Positions 1-8,665 of a DNA stretch of 64,000 bases are shown piece after piece. Source of the stretch: Actinospineispora spinosispora DSM 44797 (GTDB lineage: Bacteria; Actinomycetota; Actinomycetes; Mycobacteriales; Pseudonocardiaceae). Every line of letters starts with the position of its first letter. The first letter of the stretch is position 1. A program made the position numbers and the translations under genes. The notes under the pieces were generated by a model, which saw only the letters and a program-made list of their open reading frames with translations, searched no databases and was not told where the DNA came from. The stretch lies in NCBI RefSeq assembly GCF_000429025.1, contig NZ_AUBB01000038.1, positions 1 through 64,000 on the forward strand, read 5' to 3'.

Positions 1-490
1 CGGTGTCGATGAGGTGTTGGGGGACGCCGAGGTCTTCGGCGGTGACCCAGTGGCCTTGGATGAAGGGGCGCATGGCGTCGCAGAAGCGGGCCAGGACGTC
101 GATGGCGTCGGGTGCTTTGGGGTCGTAGTCGATGCCGCCTTTGGCGCCGCCGATGGGCAGGTCGAAGGTGGCGGTTTTGGCGGCCATGCCGAAGGCGAGG
201 TCTTCGACCTCGGTCAGGGTGCAGCCCGGGCGCATTCTGGTGCCGCCGGTGGCCATGCCCGCGACCAGGGAGTGCACGACCAGGTAGCCGTGTGTTCCGG
301 TGACCGGGTCGGTCCAGTTCACCCGCAGCAACGGCTCACCACGCGGCGACTCGACCGGCGCGACGATGACGGCGGGGTCGATCGTCGCAACGGTGTCGAC
401 CGCGCCCACCGTGTTGATCGAGGGCACCGCATCGATCTCCGACACCGTGCTGTGCAGCTCCTCACCCGTGAGCCCCCTCGAATCCCGCAT
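1..490 (-). CDS. Glu/Leu/Phe/Val dehydrogenase, 5' part (runs off the window)
   Basis: This is the N-terminal 163 residues of an NAD(P)-dependent amino acid dehydrogenase, which deaminates glutamate or a branched-chain or aromatic amino acid to the 2-oxo acid. Reading from the start, the protein has MATGGTRM and then PIGGAKGGIDYDP, the glycine- and lysine-rich substrate-binding signature of the ELFV dehydrogenase family. The start is the ATG at 490, placed just downstream of a strong AAGGAGGT-like ribosome binding site. The C-terminal NAD-binding Rossmann domain lies outside the window, so glutamate, leucine and valine forms cannot be told apart. The first ~45 residues are poorly conserved. 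The family call is secure; the substrate is not known. Confidence 0.88.
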   Translation of the reverse strand, partial: MRDSRGLTGEELHSTVSEIDAVPSINTVGAVDTVATIDPAVIVAPVESPRGEPLLRVNWTDPVTGTHGYLVVHSLVAGMATGGTRMRPGCTLTEVEDLAFGMAAKTATFDLPIGGAKGGIDYDPKAPDAIDVLARFCDAMRPFIQGHWVTAEDLGVPQHLIDT

Positions 491-837
491 CGTGGTCGCC
501 CACCTCCTTCCTGGTTCGCAGTTACCGAATCGGCCCGGCCCGGCGCGCAGCACAACTCGCCATCGAAGATGGCGAGTACAACGCGCTGAGCTGTGACTTT
601 CCCCGGGCGGTGGCCTCTCGCGCCGGTGACTCCAGCCTGCTCGGTGGAGGTTCGGACGTCCAGTTACGAAACATGCACGCCGACGTTCACAATTCGTGAA
701 CTAATGCACGTCGGAATATCCGCTGACAATGCGCGAGTCAACCAATTAACCGAATAGGCTGATAATTCTCACAGCACAGGAAAGGATAACGCCCCATGCG
801 CTCGGCGGCGTCTGCGCGGCCTCGCAGACCTTCATGC
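491..837. other. Intergenic region upstream of the amino acid dehydrogenase gene
   Basis: About 450 bases separate the dehydrogenase start at 490 from the SARP stop at 940, and no convincing gene is found in them. The stretch from 660 to 780 is richer in A and T than its surroundings and probably holds the dehydrogenase promoter. From 810 onward the heptamer GTCTGCG or its complement recurs at 810, 823, 843, 858 and 892, forming two hairpins (810-829 and 838-869). Confidence 0.5.
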
Positions 838-869
838 CGTGTCGCAGACACTGCAGCGTCTGCGACACG
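838..869. terminator. Hairpin downstream of the SARP gene
   Basis: Two perfect 12-base arms (838-849 and 858-869, starting CGTGTCGCAGAC) flank an 8-base loop about 70 bases past the SARP stop codon. The position suggests a terminator. There is no U tract, as is usual in actinobacteria. The repeated GTCTGCG heptamers nearby leave open a role as protein-binding sites. Confidence 0.5.
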
Positions 870-939
870 ACAGCTACCTCTGCGAAGTGGTGTCTGCGAT
901 CACGGTTTCCCGGTCAGCCGGCTGCTCGGCGAGCCTCGG

Positions 940-3900
940 TCATGACCCCAGCAGGCGCCGGACGCGTATTGCCTCGTTCGCCTGGCCGGTCTCCTCGCAC
1001 AGCCGCAACGTTTCGAGCCCGTGCTCGCGGGCCGGCTCCGGCTTCCCCCAGCGCGTGTAGATCTCGGTCAGGACCAGGGACGCGGCGATCTCCGGCGGAC
1101 GGTAGCCGCCGTCGCGCGCGACCTGCCGCGCCTGGATCGCCGTCTCGACCGCCTGCTCCAGCTCACCGAGCGCCGCGTGCAGCCGGGCGCGGGCGCACAG
1201 CGCGTAACCGAGGTGGAACCCGAACCCGCCGGTCCGCACGATCCGCAGCGACTCGGCCAGGTGCTCGGCGGCCCGGTCGAGGAGACCGAGCCGGATCTCG
1301 GCCTCGCTCAGCGCGTTGAGGGTGGCGGCCTCGACCAGCTTCGCGCCGCTCGCCTTGGCCAGGACGAGACCGCGTTCCGCCTCCTCGCGGGCGAGCTGAT
1401 CATCGCCGGTCTGCCAGCGCAGCCTGCTGAGCCAGAAGTAGGTGAAGATCAGACCCATGGGGGAGCGCAGCTCGGTGAACAGGTCCCGCGCGCGCACCAG
1501 GCTGCGTTCGGCGTCGTCGTGGCGGCCCAGCTCCAGCTGCACCGAGCCGAGGTCCATCAGGTCCGAGGCGCGGCGCATCGGCAGGTCATGTGCCTCGCTC
1601 AGCGCGAGCGCCCGCAGGTAGCTCTGCTCGGACTCGCGCAGCCGCCCGAGGTGGTGGTACTTGCCGCCGAGGGCGTTGAGCGTCCGGTTCTCCCCGGTGA
1701 CCGAGCCCAGCTCGGCGAACAGCCGGGCCGCTTCCAAGGTGTGCTCGGCCGCCTCGGGTAGCCGCCCGGTCCATTCGAGCGCGGTGCCGAGGTTGTCCAG
1801 CGCGGCGGCCTCGCAGTCCTTCCAGCCCAGCTCGTGGGCGAGGCGCACCGCGTCGTGCAGATGGCGCATACCGGCGTCGCGTTGCCCGGCGCGGAACAGC
1901 GAGTCGCCGATCCCGCGATGCAGCAGCGCCTGCAGATGTACCTCGTCGTGAATGACGGCGGCGCCGAGGATCGCGGGTGCGATGTCCATCCACTCAGCGC
2001 GGCGCCCGAAGCGGTGGAAGTAGGACAGCAGGTCCTCCGCCAGCAGCCACGCCGCCGGGTACGGGCCCCGCCGCGCGGCGTGTGACAGCGCGGTGGCCAG
2101 ATTCGACATCTCGACGTCCGGATCGTGGGGGACCAGCGCGACGGTGCCGGCCGGACGGCGACGCACCCGCCGGGCCAGCGCGAGCGCCGAGTCGGCGGGT
2201 AGCTGGACGGTGCTGGCGCCGTGCAGGCGCGTGCCCGCCTCGGCGATGTCGAGGTAGTGCTCGACCAACCGTGCCCAGGCCGCGTCGCGGTCCGGATCGG
2301 CGCTCGCCAACCGGGCGGCGTAGGCCCTGACCAGGTCGTGGAACCGGTAGCGGCGCGAGGCGTGCCGCTCGACCAGGTGCACCGTGGCCAGCGTGCTGAG
2401 CCACCGGCCGGCTTCGGGGAGCGAGACGTCGAGCAGCGCGGCGGTGGTGGAGGCGGTGAAATCCGCGCCGGGCACCAGCCCGAGCAGCCGGAACAGTCGC
2501 CTGCCTGGCTCGGACAGGGTGCGGTAGGTCGCGCCGAACGCGACCGCGACGATGCCCGGCTGCTCGTCGTCGAGCACCAGCGCATCGAGCGGGTTCGCTC
2601 CCTCCAGCTCGGCGACCGCGTCGGCGATCGTCGTGCCGGGCTCGGTGGCCAGGCGCGCCGCGACGACCCGCAGCGCCAGTGGCAGACCACCACACAGCTC
2701 GCCGAGCCGCGCGGCCGCCGACGCCTCGGCGGCGACCCGCCGCTCACCGAGCACCGCCTCCAGCAGCGTGTGGGTGTCGTCGCTGCCCAGCGCGTCGAGC
2801 AGGACGACGTTCGCGCCGACCGAGGACACCAGCTCGGACAGCCGGTGCCTGCTGGTCACCACGACCGAACCGGACGGCGGCAGCAGCGGCAGGACCTGGC
2901 CGGCGTCGCGGGCGTTGTCCAGGACCAGCAGCACCTGGCGGTCGGCGAGCAGCGACCGGTAGAGCGCGGTCTGTCCCTCGGAGGTGTCCGGCAGCTGGCG
3001 GGGGTCCGCACCGAGCGAACGCAGCAGCTGGCCGAGGGCGGCGTCGGAGGTCAGCGGTTCGTGCTCGGGGTCGAAGCCGCGCAGGTTGAGGTACAGCTGC
3101 CCGTCGGGGAAGTCGGCGCGGACGCGATGCGCCCAGTGGACGGCCAGCGCCGTCTTCCCGATGCCCGCCGTGCCGCTGATGACCCCGACGCCGCCGCTGC
3201 TCAGCCGCGCGTCCAGTTCGGTCAGCTCGTCGCTTCGGCCGCTGAACCCGCGCACGTCGCGGGGCAGCTCGGCGGGCGCCGGTCGCTGCTGCTGTTCGCT
3301 CTCGTCGTTCAGGACCATCGCCTGCACGTCGCGCAGCCGCTGGCCGGGTTCGATGCCCAGCTCGTCGACGAGCCTGCGGTGCGTCTCGGCGTACACAGCG
3401 AGGGCCTCGGAGCGGCGGTCGCACCGGTGCAGCGCGGTCATCAGCTGTGCGACGATCCGTTCCCGGAACGGATGCTCGGCCGCCGCCGTACGCAGCTCGC
3501 CGACGACGTGCACCGCGCGTCCCTGCGCCAGCTCGGCGGCGAACAGCTCCTCCCACGCGGTCAGGCGCAGCTCGTCGAGCCCCGGACGCTCCGTCACCAC
3601 CAGCGCGTCGCCCAGCCCGCCGAGCGGGATGCCGGTCCACAGCCCGAGCGCCGAACGCAGCAACCGCGTCGCGCGGTCGGGATCCGCCGCGGCCTCTCGG
3701 CGCAGGGCGTGGAACAGGTCGAGGTCGAGCTGCCCGGGGGCGACGGTCAGCTGGTAGCCGTCACCTGCCCTGCTGATGACCTCCTGGCCCAGCGCCGCCC
3801 GCAGCTCGGAGACGTACACCTGGACGCGGCCGCGCACCGTGCGCGGTGGATCCTCACCCCATACCAGCGCGATCAGCCGTTCCTCGGACACCGCGTGGTT

Positions 3901-4041
3901 CGCGTGCAGCAGCAGGGTCGCGAGCAGCGCCCGTTGTTTGGGCGCGCCGAGCCGGATCGGCTCGCCGCGATCGTCGACGACGGCGACCGGGCCCAGGATT
4001 CGGTAGCGCAGCCCGGCTAATCGGGTGTCGATGTCGTCCAT
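940..4041 (-). CDS. SARP-family transcriptional regulator (OmpR-type wHTH, BTAD, NB-ARC, TPR)
   Basis: This large (1033 aa) AfsR/SARP-like activator is the kind of protein that switches on secondary-metabolite clusters. From the N-terminus it has a winged-helix DNA-binding domain (about residues 12-100, starting LGPVAVVDDRG), a bacterial transcriptional activation domain (about 105-255, ending LVDELGIEPGQRLR), an NB-ARC ATPase (about 265-540) with P-loop GTAGIGKTAL, and helical TPR-type repeats (about 690-1010). The frame is open to 4107, but the ATG at 4041 follows AGAAGGGA at good distance and begins exactly at the wHTH, so it was chosen. The gene is transcribed away from the polyketide locus, separated only by a hisC remnant and the P450/ligase pair. 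Control of that locus is a reasonable inference, not something the sequence shows. Confidence 0.93.
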   Translation of the reverse strand: MDDIDTRLAGLRYRILGPVAVVDDRGEPIRLGAPKQRALLATLLLHANHAVSEERLIALVWGEDPPRTVRGRVQVYVSELRAALGQEVISRAGDGYQLTVAPGQLDLDLFHALRREAAADPDRATRLLRSALGLWTGIPLGGLGDALVVTERPGLDELRLTAWEELFAAELAQGRAVHVVGELRTAAAEHPFRERIVAQLMTALHRCDRRSEALAVYAETHRRLVDELGIEPGQRLRDVQAMVLNDESEQQQRPAPAELPRDVRGFSGRSDELTELDARLSSGGVGVISGTAGIGKTALAVHWAHRVRADFPDGQLYLNLRGFDPEHEPLTSDAALGQLLRSLGADPRQLPDTSEGQTALYRSLLADRQVLLVLDNARDAGQVLPLLPPSGSVVVTSRHRLSELVSSVGANVVLLDALGSDDTHTLLEAVLGERRVAAEASAAARLGELCGGLPLALRVVAARLATEPGTTIADAVAELEGANPLDALVLDDEQPGIVAVAFGATYRTLSEPGRRLFRLLGLVPGADFTASTTAALLDVSLPEAGRWLSTLATVHLVERHASRRYRFHDLVRAYAARLASADPDRDAAWARLVEHYLDIAEAGTRLHGASTVQLPADSALALARRVRRRPAGTVALVPHDPDVEMSNLATALSHAARRGPYPAAWLLAEDLLSYFHRFGRRAEWMDIAPAILGAAVIHDEVHLQALLHRGIGDSLFRAGQRDAGMRHLHDAVRLAHELGWKDCEAAALDNLGTALEWTGRLPEAAEHTLEAARLFAELGSVTGENRTLNALGGKYHHLGRLRESEQSYLRALALSEAHDLPMRRASDLMDLGSVQLELGRHDDAERSLVRARDLFTELRSPMGLIFTYFWLSRLRWQTGDDQLAREEAERGLVLAKASGAKLVEAATLNALSEAEIRLGLLDRAAEHLAESLRIVRTGGFGFHLGYALCARARLHAALGELEQAVETAIQARQVARDGGYRPPEIAASLVLTEIYTRWGKPEPAREHGLETLRLCEETGQANEAIRVRRLLGS

Positions 4042-4105
4042 CGGTGTCCCTTCTGTCGGAAGCCGAGGGGAAGGCTTTCGGAAGGCGGCGCGCGCACACT
4101 CTCGC

Positions 4106-4444
4106 ATGGCGTTGAAGGGCGGCGGGCGCGTGACCTATTCCGAATTCTCAGAATTGACCGCATCGATCGTGGCGGAAGCGCGGGCGGAACGGGCCCGGCT
4201 GACCCGTCGGCTCAGTCAGCTCGGCTATCCGGTGGTGCCCAGCGAGGCGAACTTCCTGCTGTTCGGCGATTTCGCCAGGGGCATGGACACGGCGCTGCTG
4301 TGGCAGGCGTTCGCCATCGAGGGCGCCCAGGTCGACGATGTGGGCCTGCCCGGCTATCTGCGGGTCACGGTGGGCACCCCCGAGGAGAACACAACGTTCC
4401 TACAGGTGGCCGAACGCCTCGCGCCAGCCCTGATCAGCCCGTGA
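4106..4444 (+). pseudogene. hisC remnant (C-terminal third of histidinol-phosphate aminotransferase)
   Basis: The frame encodes about 100 residues that match the small domain of HisC: AERARLTRRLSQLGYPVVPS, then EANFLLFGDFA, and near the end LRVTVGTPEEN followed by a leucine/alanine-rich tail. A complete HisC has about 350 residues, including the PLP-binding lysine region, and none of that precedes this piece. Upstream is the 5' end of the SARP gene on the other strand. The frame stops at a TGA that belongs to the palindrome at 4441-4480. It is best read as a truncated, probably non-functional gene left by a rearrangement. An expressed small protein cannot be excluded, since the frame is intact and codon use looks normal. 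Confidence 0.75.
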
Positions 4445-4480
4445 GTGTTTTCGGCTGTCATAGCAGCCGAAAACACTCAC
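4441..4480. terminator. GTGAGTG-type palindrome between convergent genes
   Basis: Perfect 17-base arms (4441-4457 and 4464-4480) around TCATAG lie between the hisC remnant stop and the P450 stop at 4484. It could terminate transcription from both sides. The TGA inside its first four bases is the stop codon of the hisC remnant. It is one of six related elements in the window. Confidence 0.75.
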
Positions 4481-4483
4481 GGG

Positions 4484-5749
4484 TCAGCGGGGGCGGATGG
4501 GCAGGACGTACGGGCCCCGGATGACCCGGGAGGGGCAGTAGGCGACCTTTCCCTCGATGCGCAGGTCGGGGAATCGGGCGAACAGGGCCTTCAGCGCGAT
4601 CTCGCCCTCCATGCGGGCCAGTCCGGCGCCGATGCAGTAATGGATTCCGGCGGCGAACGACAGGTGGTCGCGTGAATTGGGACGGCTCAGGTCCAGGGCG
4701 TTCGGATTCGGGAAGACCTCCGGATCCCGGTTGGCGCCGGCCAGCAGTGTGACGACCGGGGTGCCGCGCTCCAGCGAATGCCCGGCGACGGTGACCGGGC
4801 GCAACGCGATCCGCACGCTGTACTGGGCGGGCGCCTCCAGCCGCAGCACCTCCTCGACGAGCGTCGCGGCGAGCGTCGGGTCGGCGAGCAGCGCGTCCCG
4901 CTGCGCCGGATGCTGCATGAGCCCGACGACGCCGTTGCCGATGATGTTCGCGGTGGTGACGAACCCGCCGATCAGCAGCGCCTGGCAGGTGGCGACGAGC
5001 CCGCGCCGGGTCATCTCACCGGCCTCGGTCGCGGCGACCATCGCCGAGACCATGTCGGCCCCGCCGGGGGACAGGGCCCGTACCGCGCACAGGTCCTCGA
5101 AGTACTCGGTCATCTCGGTCAGCAGGGTGCGGGTGCGCAGCAGGTCGCCGGGGGTGCGCGCGCCGTCGACGGTCGCGCCGAACTCGATGCCCCACCGCAC
5201 GAACCGTTCGTGGTCCGACGGCGGTAGCCCGAGCATCTCGCAGATCACCCGGCTCGGGACCCGCACGGCGAACTCGGAGATCAGGTCGAGGCGCTCCGGC
5301 CGGTCGAGGCGATCGAGCTCGTCGTCGATCACCTCGTCCACGAACCCGCGCAGCCGCCGCATCGCGGCCGGGGTGAAGAACGGCGCGACGATCTTGCGCA
5401 GCCGAGGGTGCTCCGGCGGGTCGACCGAGGCGAACGAGTCGTCCAGCGGATGCACGAGCCGGTCCAGCCGGCCGTTGGTCGGTGTCAGCACGTGCTTCGA
5501 CGCCGCCGTCGGGACCGCGCCGAACGCGTCGCTGCGCAGCACCTCGTTGCACACCCGGTGCGACACGGTCATGTAGGTGCCGCTGCGGCCGCGCACCAGC
5601 TCGCCGCGTGCCCGCACCTTCTCGTAGCGCGCGTACCCGGCGCTGCCCCGGGGCATGGCGAGGATCCGGGCGACCGGATCGCCGAGCGCCGCGGAGCGCA
5701 TCAGCCGAGCCCGGCTGCGGTACAGCGACAGGGTGTGGCGCACGCTCAT
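4484..5749 (-). CDS. Cytochrome P450
   Basis: This 421-residue soluble bacterial P450 is a likely tailoring hydroxylase of the neighbouring polyketide locus. The heme-binding loop FAAGIHYCIG gives Cys372 as the axial ligand. The K-helix ExxR is EVLR (300-303), and PPEHPRLRKI (111-120) is the usual C-helix segment. The I-helix reads GGFVTTAN (261-268): the acidic residue normally found before the Thr pair (AGHETT or AGxDT) is a valine here, which is unusual for a monooxygenase. The start ATG at 5749 overlaps the TGA of the upstream ligase gene (ATGA), so the two are translationally coupled. The frame extends further upstream, but that part overlaps the ligase and does not resemble a P450. Confidence 0.95.
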   Translation of the reverse strand: MSVRHTLSLYRSRARLMRSAALGDPVARILAMPRGSAGYARYEKVRARGELVRGRSGTYMTVSHRVCNEVLRSDAFGAVPTAASKHVLTPTNGRLDRLVHPLDDSFASVDPPEHPRLRKIVAPFFTPAAMRRLRGFVDEVIDDELDRLDRPERLDLISEFAVRVPSRVICEMLGLPPSDHERFVRWGIEFGATVDGARTPGDLLRTRTLLTEMTEYFEDLCAVRALSPGGADMVSAMVAATEAGEMTRRGLVATCQALLIGGFVTTANIIGNGVVGLMQHPAQRDALLADPTLAATLVEEVLRLEAPAQYSVRIALRPVTVAGHSLERGTPVVTLLAGANRDPEVFPNPNALDLSRPNSRDHLSFAAGIHYCIGAGLARMEGEIALKALFARFPDLRIEGKVAYCPSRVIRGPYVLPIRPR

Positions 5750-7428
5750 CGGGTCACCGCCGCGACGGGCTTGGGTGCGGTGGTGATGCCGAGGGAGTCC
5801 AGCTCCTCGCGGATCCGGTCCCGCAACACGAACTTCTTGATCTTGGTGCCGGACATCGGCCACTCCTCGACGAACCGGACGTAGCGTGGCACCCGGTAGG
5901 TGGCGACACTGCCGAGGCAGTACTCGATGATCTCCCGCTCGGTCACCGTCGCGCCGGGCACCAGCTCGAGGTACGCGGCGGGCACCTCGACGTAGTGGGC
6001 GTCCGGCGCGGCGACGACCTGCGCCATCAGCACCGCCGGGTGGGTGAGCAGGAAACCTTCGATCTCGCCGGCCGCGACGTTCTCCCCGCCGACCTTCAGC
6101 ATGTCCTTGACCCGGCCGACGAACGTGACCCGGCCGTCCGGGTCCATCGTCGCGATGTCGCCGCTGTGGAACCAGCCGTCCGCGTCGAAGGACCGCGCGG
6201 TCAGCTCGGGTTCCTTGAAATACCCGTCGAAACAGTTCGACCCTCGGAACAACAACTCACCGTGGGTGTTCGCCGGGACGTCCTGGCCATCGGGCCCGAT
6301 GACGCGGCATTCCATCCCGGGCAGCGGGTGCCCGCCGGTGGTGATCCGCTGTTCGAGCGTGTCGTCGGGCCGGTTGAGCGACAGGAACGAACAGGCCTCG
6401 GTCATGCCGAAGCACGAGATCAATGTGGTGTGCGGCAGCCGCGCGGCCATGTCGCGCTGCCGCTGCGGGACGCCGACGACCATCACCTGACGCAGCGCGG
6501 ACAGGTCACGCTCGGCGAAGTCGGGCCGGTTGAGCACCGGTAGCCAGATCGTCTCGAACCCGGGTAGCGCGACGGTGGCGCGGGACGATTCCAGCTGGTC
6601 CAGCGCGGTGGCCGGGGTGTAGAAGCCGGTGTGGACGTAGGTTGCGCCGGCGTAGAGCGAGGCGATCGCGAACGCGATGCCGCCGATGTGGAACAGCGGC
6701 AGCGCGGTCCAGATGCGGTCGTCCGGGCTCAGTGAGAACAGTTCGTGCACGGTCGCGGCGGCGAAGCGGCTGAACGCCTCGTGACTGAGCATCGCTCCCT
6801 TCGGGCTGGCCGTGGTGCCCGAGGTGTACATGACCAGCGCGGTGTCCCGGATGCGCACGAGCACCTGCCGCCGGTCGACCTCGGCCTGCTCCACCCGCTC
6901 CGCGAGGCCCACGAGCTCGGCCTCGGTCAGGAACGGCGCACGCCCACCGGCGGTGTTCAAGGTGACGATGTGCTCGAGCTCGGGGGCCTCGGGGAGCAGG
7001 AGCCGGTCGCCGACCTCCTCGCAGCGCAGCGAGGGAAAGGTGTCGACCAGCAACGCGGTGAAGTCCGGAGCCGCGGGGTCGGCGGGGGTCTCGGTGAGCA
7101 GTACCCGAATTCCGGACTGGGTGACCAGCTGGCTCAACTCGTAGGACTTGAAGCGTGAATTCACCGGTACCGGAATTGCGCCGATCTTGGCCACGGCGCA
7201 CAGTGTGGACACAGAATCCACACAGTTGGTGAGCAGGATGCCGACGGCGTCGCCCCGGTTGACCCCGAGCCCTATCAAACCCCTGGCCAGTTGGTTTGCC
7301 CGGGCCGCCAGTTCGCGATAGCTCATTTCCCCGGAAGGGAAGGCGAGGGCGATTCTGTCCGGCTGCTCCTGAGCCTGTCGATCAAGCAGGTCGCCCAGTG
7401 TGGTGGCCTCGATCAACCGACGCTGCAT
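5746..7428 (-). CDS. AMP-dependent acyl-CoA ligase/synthetase
   Basis: This 560-residue adenylate-forming enzyme activates a carboxylic acid as the acyl-AMP and then the CoA (or ACP) thioester. The adenylation motifs are complete: YTSGTTASPKG (201-211), GMTE (341-344), HSGD (421-424), the hinge FVGRVKDMLKVGG (436-448), and the C-terminal lysine in SGTKIKKF (Lys529). The N-terminal half resembles the crotonobetaine and steroid-side-chain CoA ligase group rather than NRPS adenylation domains. The start at 7428 has a GAGG ribosome binding site. It is first in an operon with the P450 and diverges from the cyclase-like/PKS operon, so supply of a starter or modified acyl unit is the likely role. 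Confidence 0.93.
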   Translation of the reverse strand: MQRRLIEATTLGDLLDRQAQEQPDRIALAFPSGEMSYRELAARANQLARGLIGLGVNRGDAVGILLTNCVDSVSTLCAVAKIGAIPVPVNSRFKSYELSQLVTQSGIRVLLTETPADPAAPDFTALLVDTFPSLRCEEVGDRLLLPEAPELEHIVTLNTAGGRAPFLTEAELVGLAERVEQAEVDRRQVLVRIRDTALVMYTSGTTASPKGAMLSHEAFSRFAAATVHELFSLSPDDRIWTALPLFHIGGIAFAIASLYAGATYVHTGFYTPATALDQLESSRATVALPGFETIWLPVLNRPDFAERDLSALRQVMVVGVPQRQRDMAARLPHTTLISCFGMTEACSFLSLNRPDDTLEQRITTGGHPLPGMECRVIGPDGQDVPANTHGELLFRGSNCFDGYFKEPELTARSFDADGWFHSGDIATMDPDGRVTFVGRVKDMLKVGGENVAAGEIEGFLLTHPAVLMAQVVAAPDAHYVEVPAAYLELVPGATVTEREIIEYCLGSVATYRVPRYVRFVEEWPMSGTKIKKFVLRDRIREELDSLGITTAPKPVAAVTR

Positions 7429-7612
7429 TCAGTCCTACCTCGTTGTCGCTGGCCGTTAAATCGGTTGTTACACAATTGTTGCGGCGCCTGCCGCGAGGTT
7501 CCCTCGATCGGATCACCTTACTTAAGGCCCGGTCAAAAGAGTGGTACGTTCACCTCACTGGGCGACCAGAAAGTTCACGTAAAGTGTAGGTCAAGGGCTA
7601 GGGGCACGGGGT
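7429..7612. promoter_or_regulatory. Divergent promoter region of the polyketide locus
   Basis: These 184 bases separate the divergently transcribed ligase/P450 and cyclase-like/PKS operons and must hold both promoters. They contain A/T-rich tracts unusual for this genome, including the short dyad CACAATTGTTG near 7471 and TTACTTAAGG near 7517. No consensus could be assigned with confidence. Confidence 0.55.
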
Positions 7613-8665
7613 TTGGCGTCACAAGAGTGGACTGATATCGACAGGCTGGGGACGTCCACGCTGAGCCAGGTCGCCCGCACGCAGGGTCGCACCATTCGTG
7701 AGACGGTCGGCGCCGCTCTGTTATTCTTCCAGGCTCGGCAAACGCCGGCCGGCTCGATCGTGGACGACCGCGACATCTTGATCTTTCAAGAATGGGATTC
7801 GGTCAACGCGCTCAAAGCTATTTCACTGTGGAAAGACACGGTGGGCGTGGTCGAGCGGCGCACTCTCGACCAGGTGCTGGATTTCCTGCGGGGGCGGCAA
7901 AAGCCGAGCGGCATGCTCAGCTGGGGTGTCCTGGATACCGCTCCCGACGAGTACTGCACGGAAACCAGCAGCGAATACGTCGCGGCGCTGACGTTGCTCG
8001 GGCTGGACGACGAAGCGCTGCCCAAAGCGCTGTTCCTGCGTGAGCAACAGCTCCCGAACGGCGCGTGGGCCGAGGTGCACTCACACATCCCGAAGGCGTT
8101 CCAGACCGAGTCCTCGGTGACCGGTTTCGCGCTCCTGGCGCTGCTCGGGCTGGACCTCGATCCGAAAGACCTCGACGGCGCGCTGGAGTTCCTCGACCAG
8201 GCCCGGCGCCCTGAAGGGCATTTCGGCCTGAATTGGTACTACTACAGCACCTACTACTACCTGATCCGCCCGGCCGTGGCGGCGCTCGCGCAGCTCGGCC
8301 ACCATTCCGCCGTCGCGCACGCCTGCGAATTCGTGCTGTCCCAGCAACGGGCCGACGGCAGCTGGTACACCGAGGTCGACGGGTTCGGCGAGTACTCCTC
8401 GCCGGAACAGCACACCGCGCTCGCGCTGGAGACCCTCGCCTACGCCGGCATGGACGCCGGCCACCTCGCGGTCCGTCGAGGCCTGCTCTGGCTGCTCGCC
8501 CGTCAACGCCCCGACGGTTCCTGGGACGGCGGCTCCTACCCGTACCCGGACACCGGCACCTACCGCTCGTTCCGCGCGACCCAGCACATCTTCACGACCG
8601 CTCAAGTCCTGGCGGTCCTGCACCGCCTCGCCGCGTTGGAGGGCCTCCTTGACACCCACATCTGA
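7613..8665 (+). CDS. Squalene-cyclase/prenyltransferase-like alpha-alpha barrel protein
   Basis: This 350-residue protein belongs to the squalene cyclase / prenyltransferase beta-subunit superfamily by its repeated QW-type motifs: QQLPNGAW (145-152), QQRADGSW (244-251) and RQRPDGSW (297-304). At 350 residues it is about half a squalene-hopene cyclase, so it should form one barrel. The DxDD motif of class II terpene cyclases was not found; the nearest acidic clusters are DDRD (51-54) and DLDPKDLD (181-188). The start is a TTG. Its last 17 bases overlap the PKS start, so the two are cotranscribed. The function could be a terpene-cyclase-like or product-cyclising step, or a non-catalytic partner. 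The family is clear; the reaction is unknown. Confidence 0.82.
   Translation: MASQEWTDIDRLGTSTLSQVARTQGRTIRETVGAALLFFQARQTPAGSIVDDRDILIFQEWDSVNALKAISLWKDTVGVVERRTLDQVLDFLRGRQKPSGMLSWGVLDTAPDEYCTETSSEYVAALTLLGLDDEALPKALFLREQQLPNGAWAEVHSHIPKAFQTESSVTGFALLALLGLDLDPKDLDGALEFLDQARRPEGHFGLNWYYYSTYYYLIRPAVAALAQLGHHSAVAHACEFVLSQQRADGSWYTEVDGFGEYSSPEQHTALALETLAYAGMDAGHLAVRRGLLWLLARQRPDGSWDGGSYPYPDTGTYRSFRATQHIFTTAQVLAVLHRLAALEGLLDTHI

Noticed and set aside
2221-4020. 599-codon plus-strand ORF opposite the SARP gene
   Set aside because: The minus-strand frame has wHTH, BTAD and NB-ARC motifs; the plus frame has none.
7466-7500. A defined regulator operator in the divergent polyketide promoter region
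   Set aside because: Only a short A/T-rich dyad is visible; without a consensus or a second copy it cannot be assigned to a regulator.
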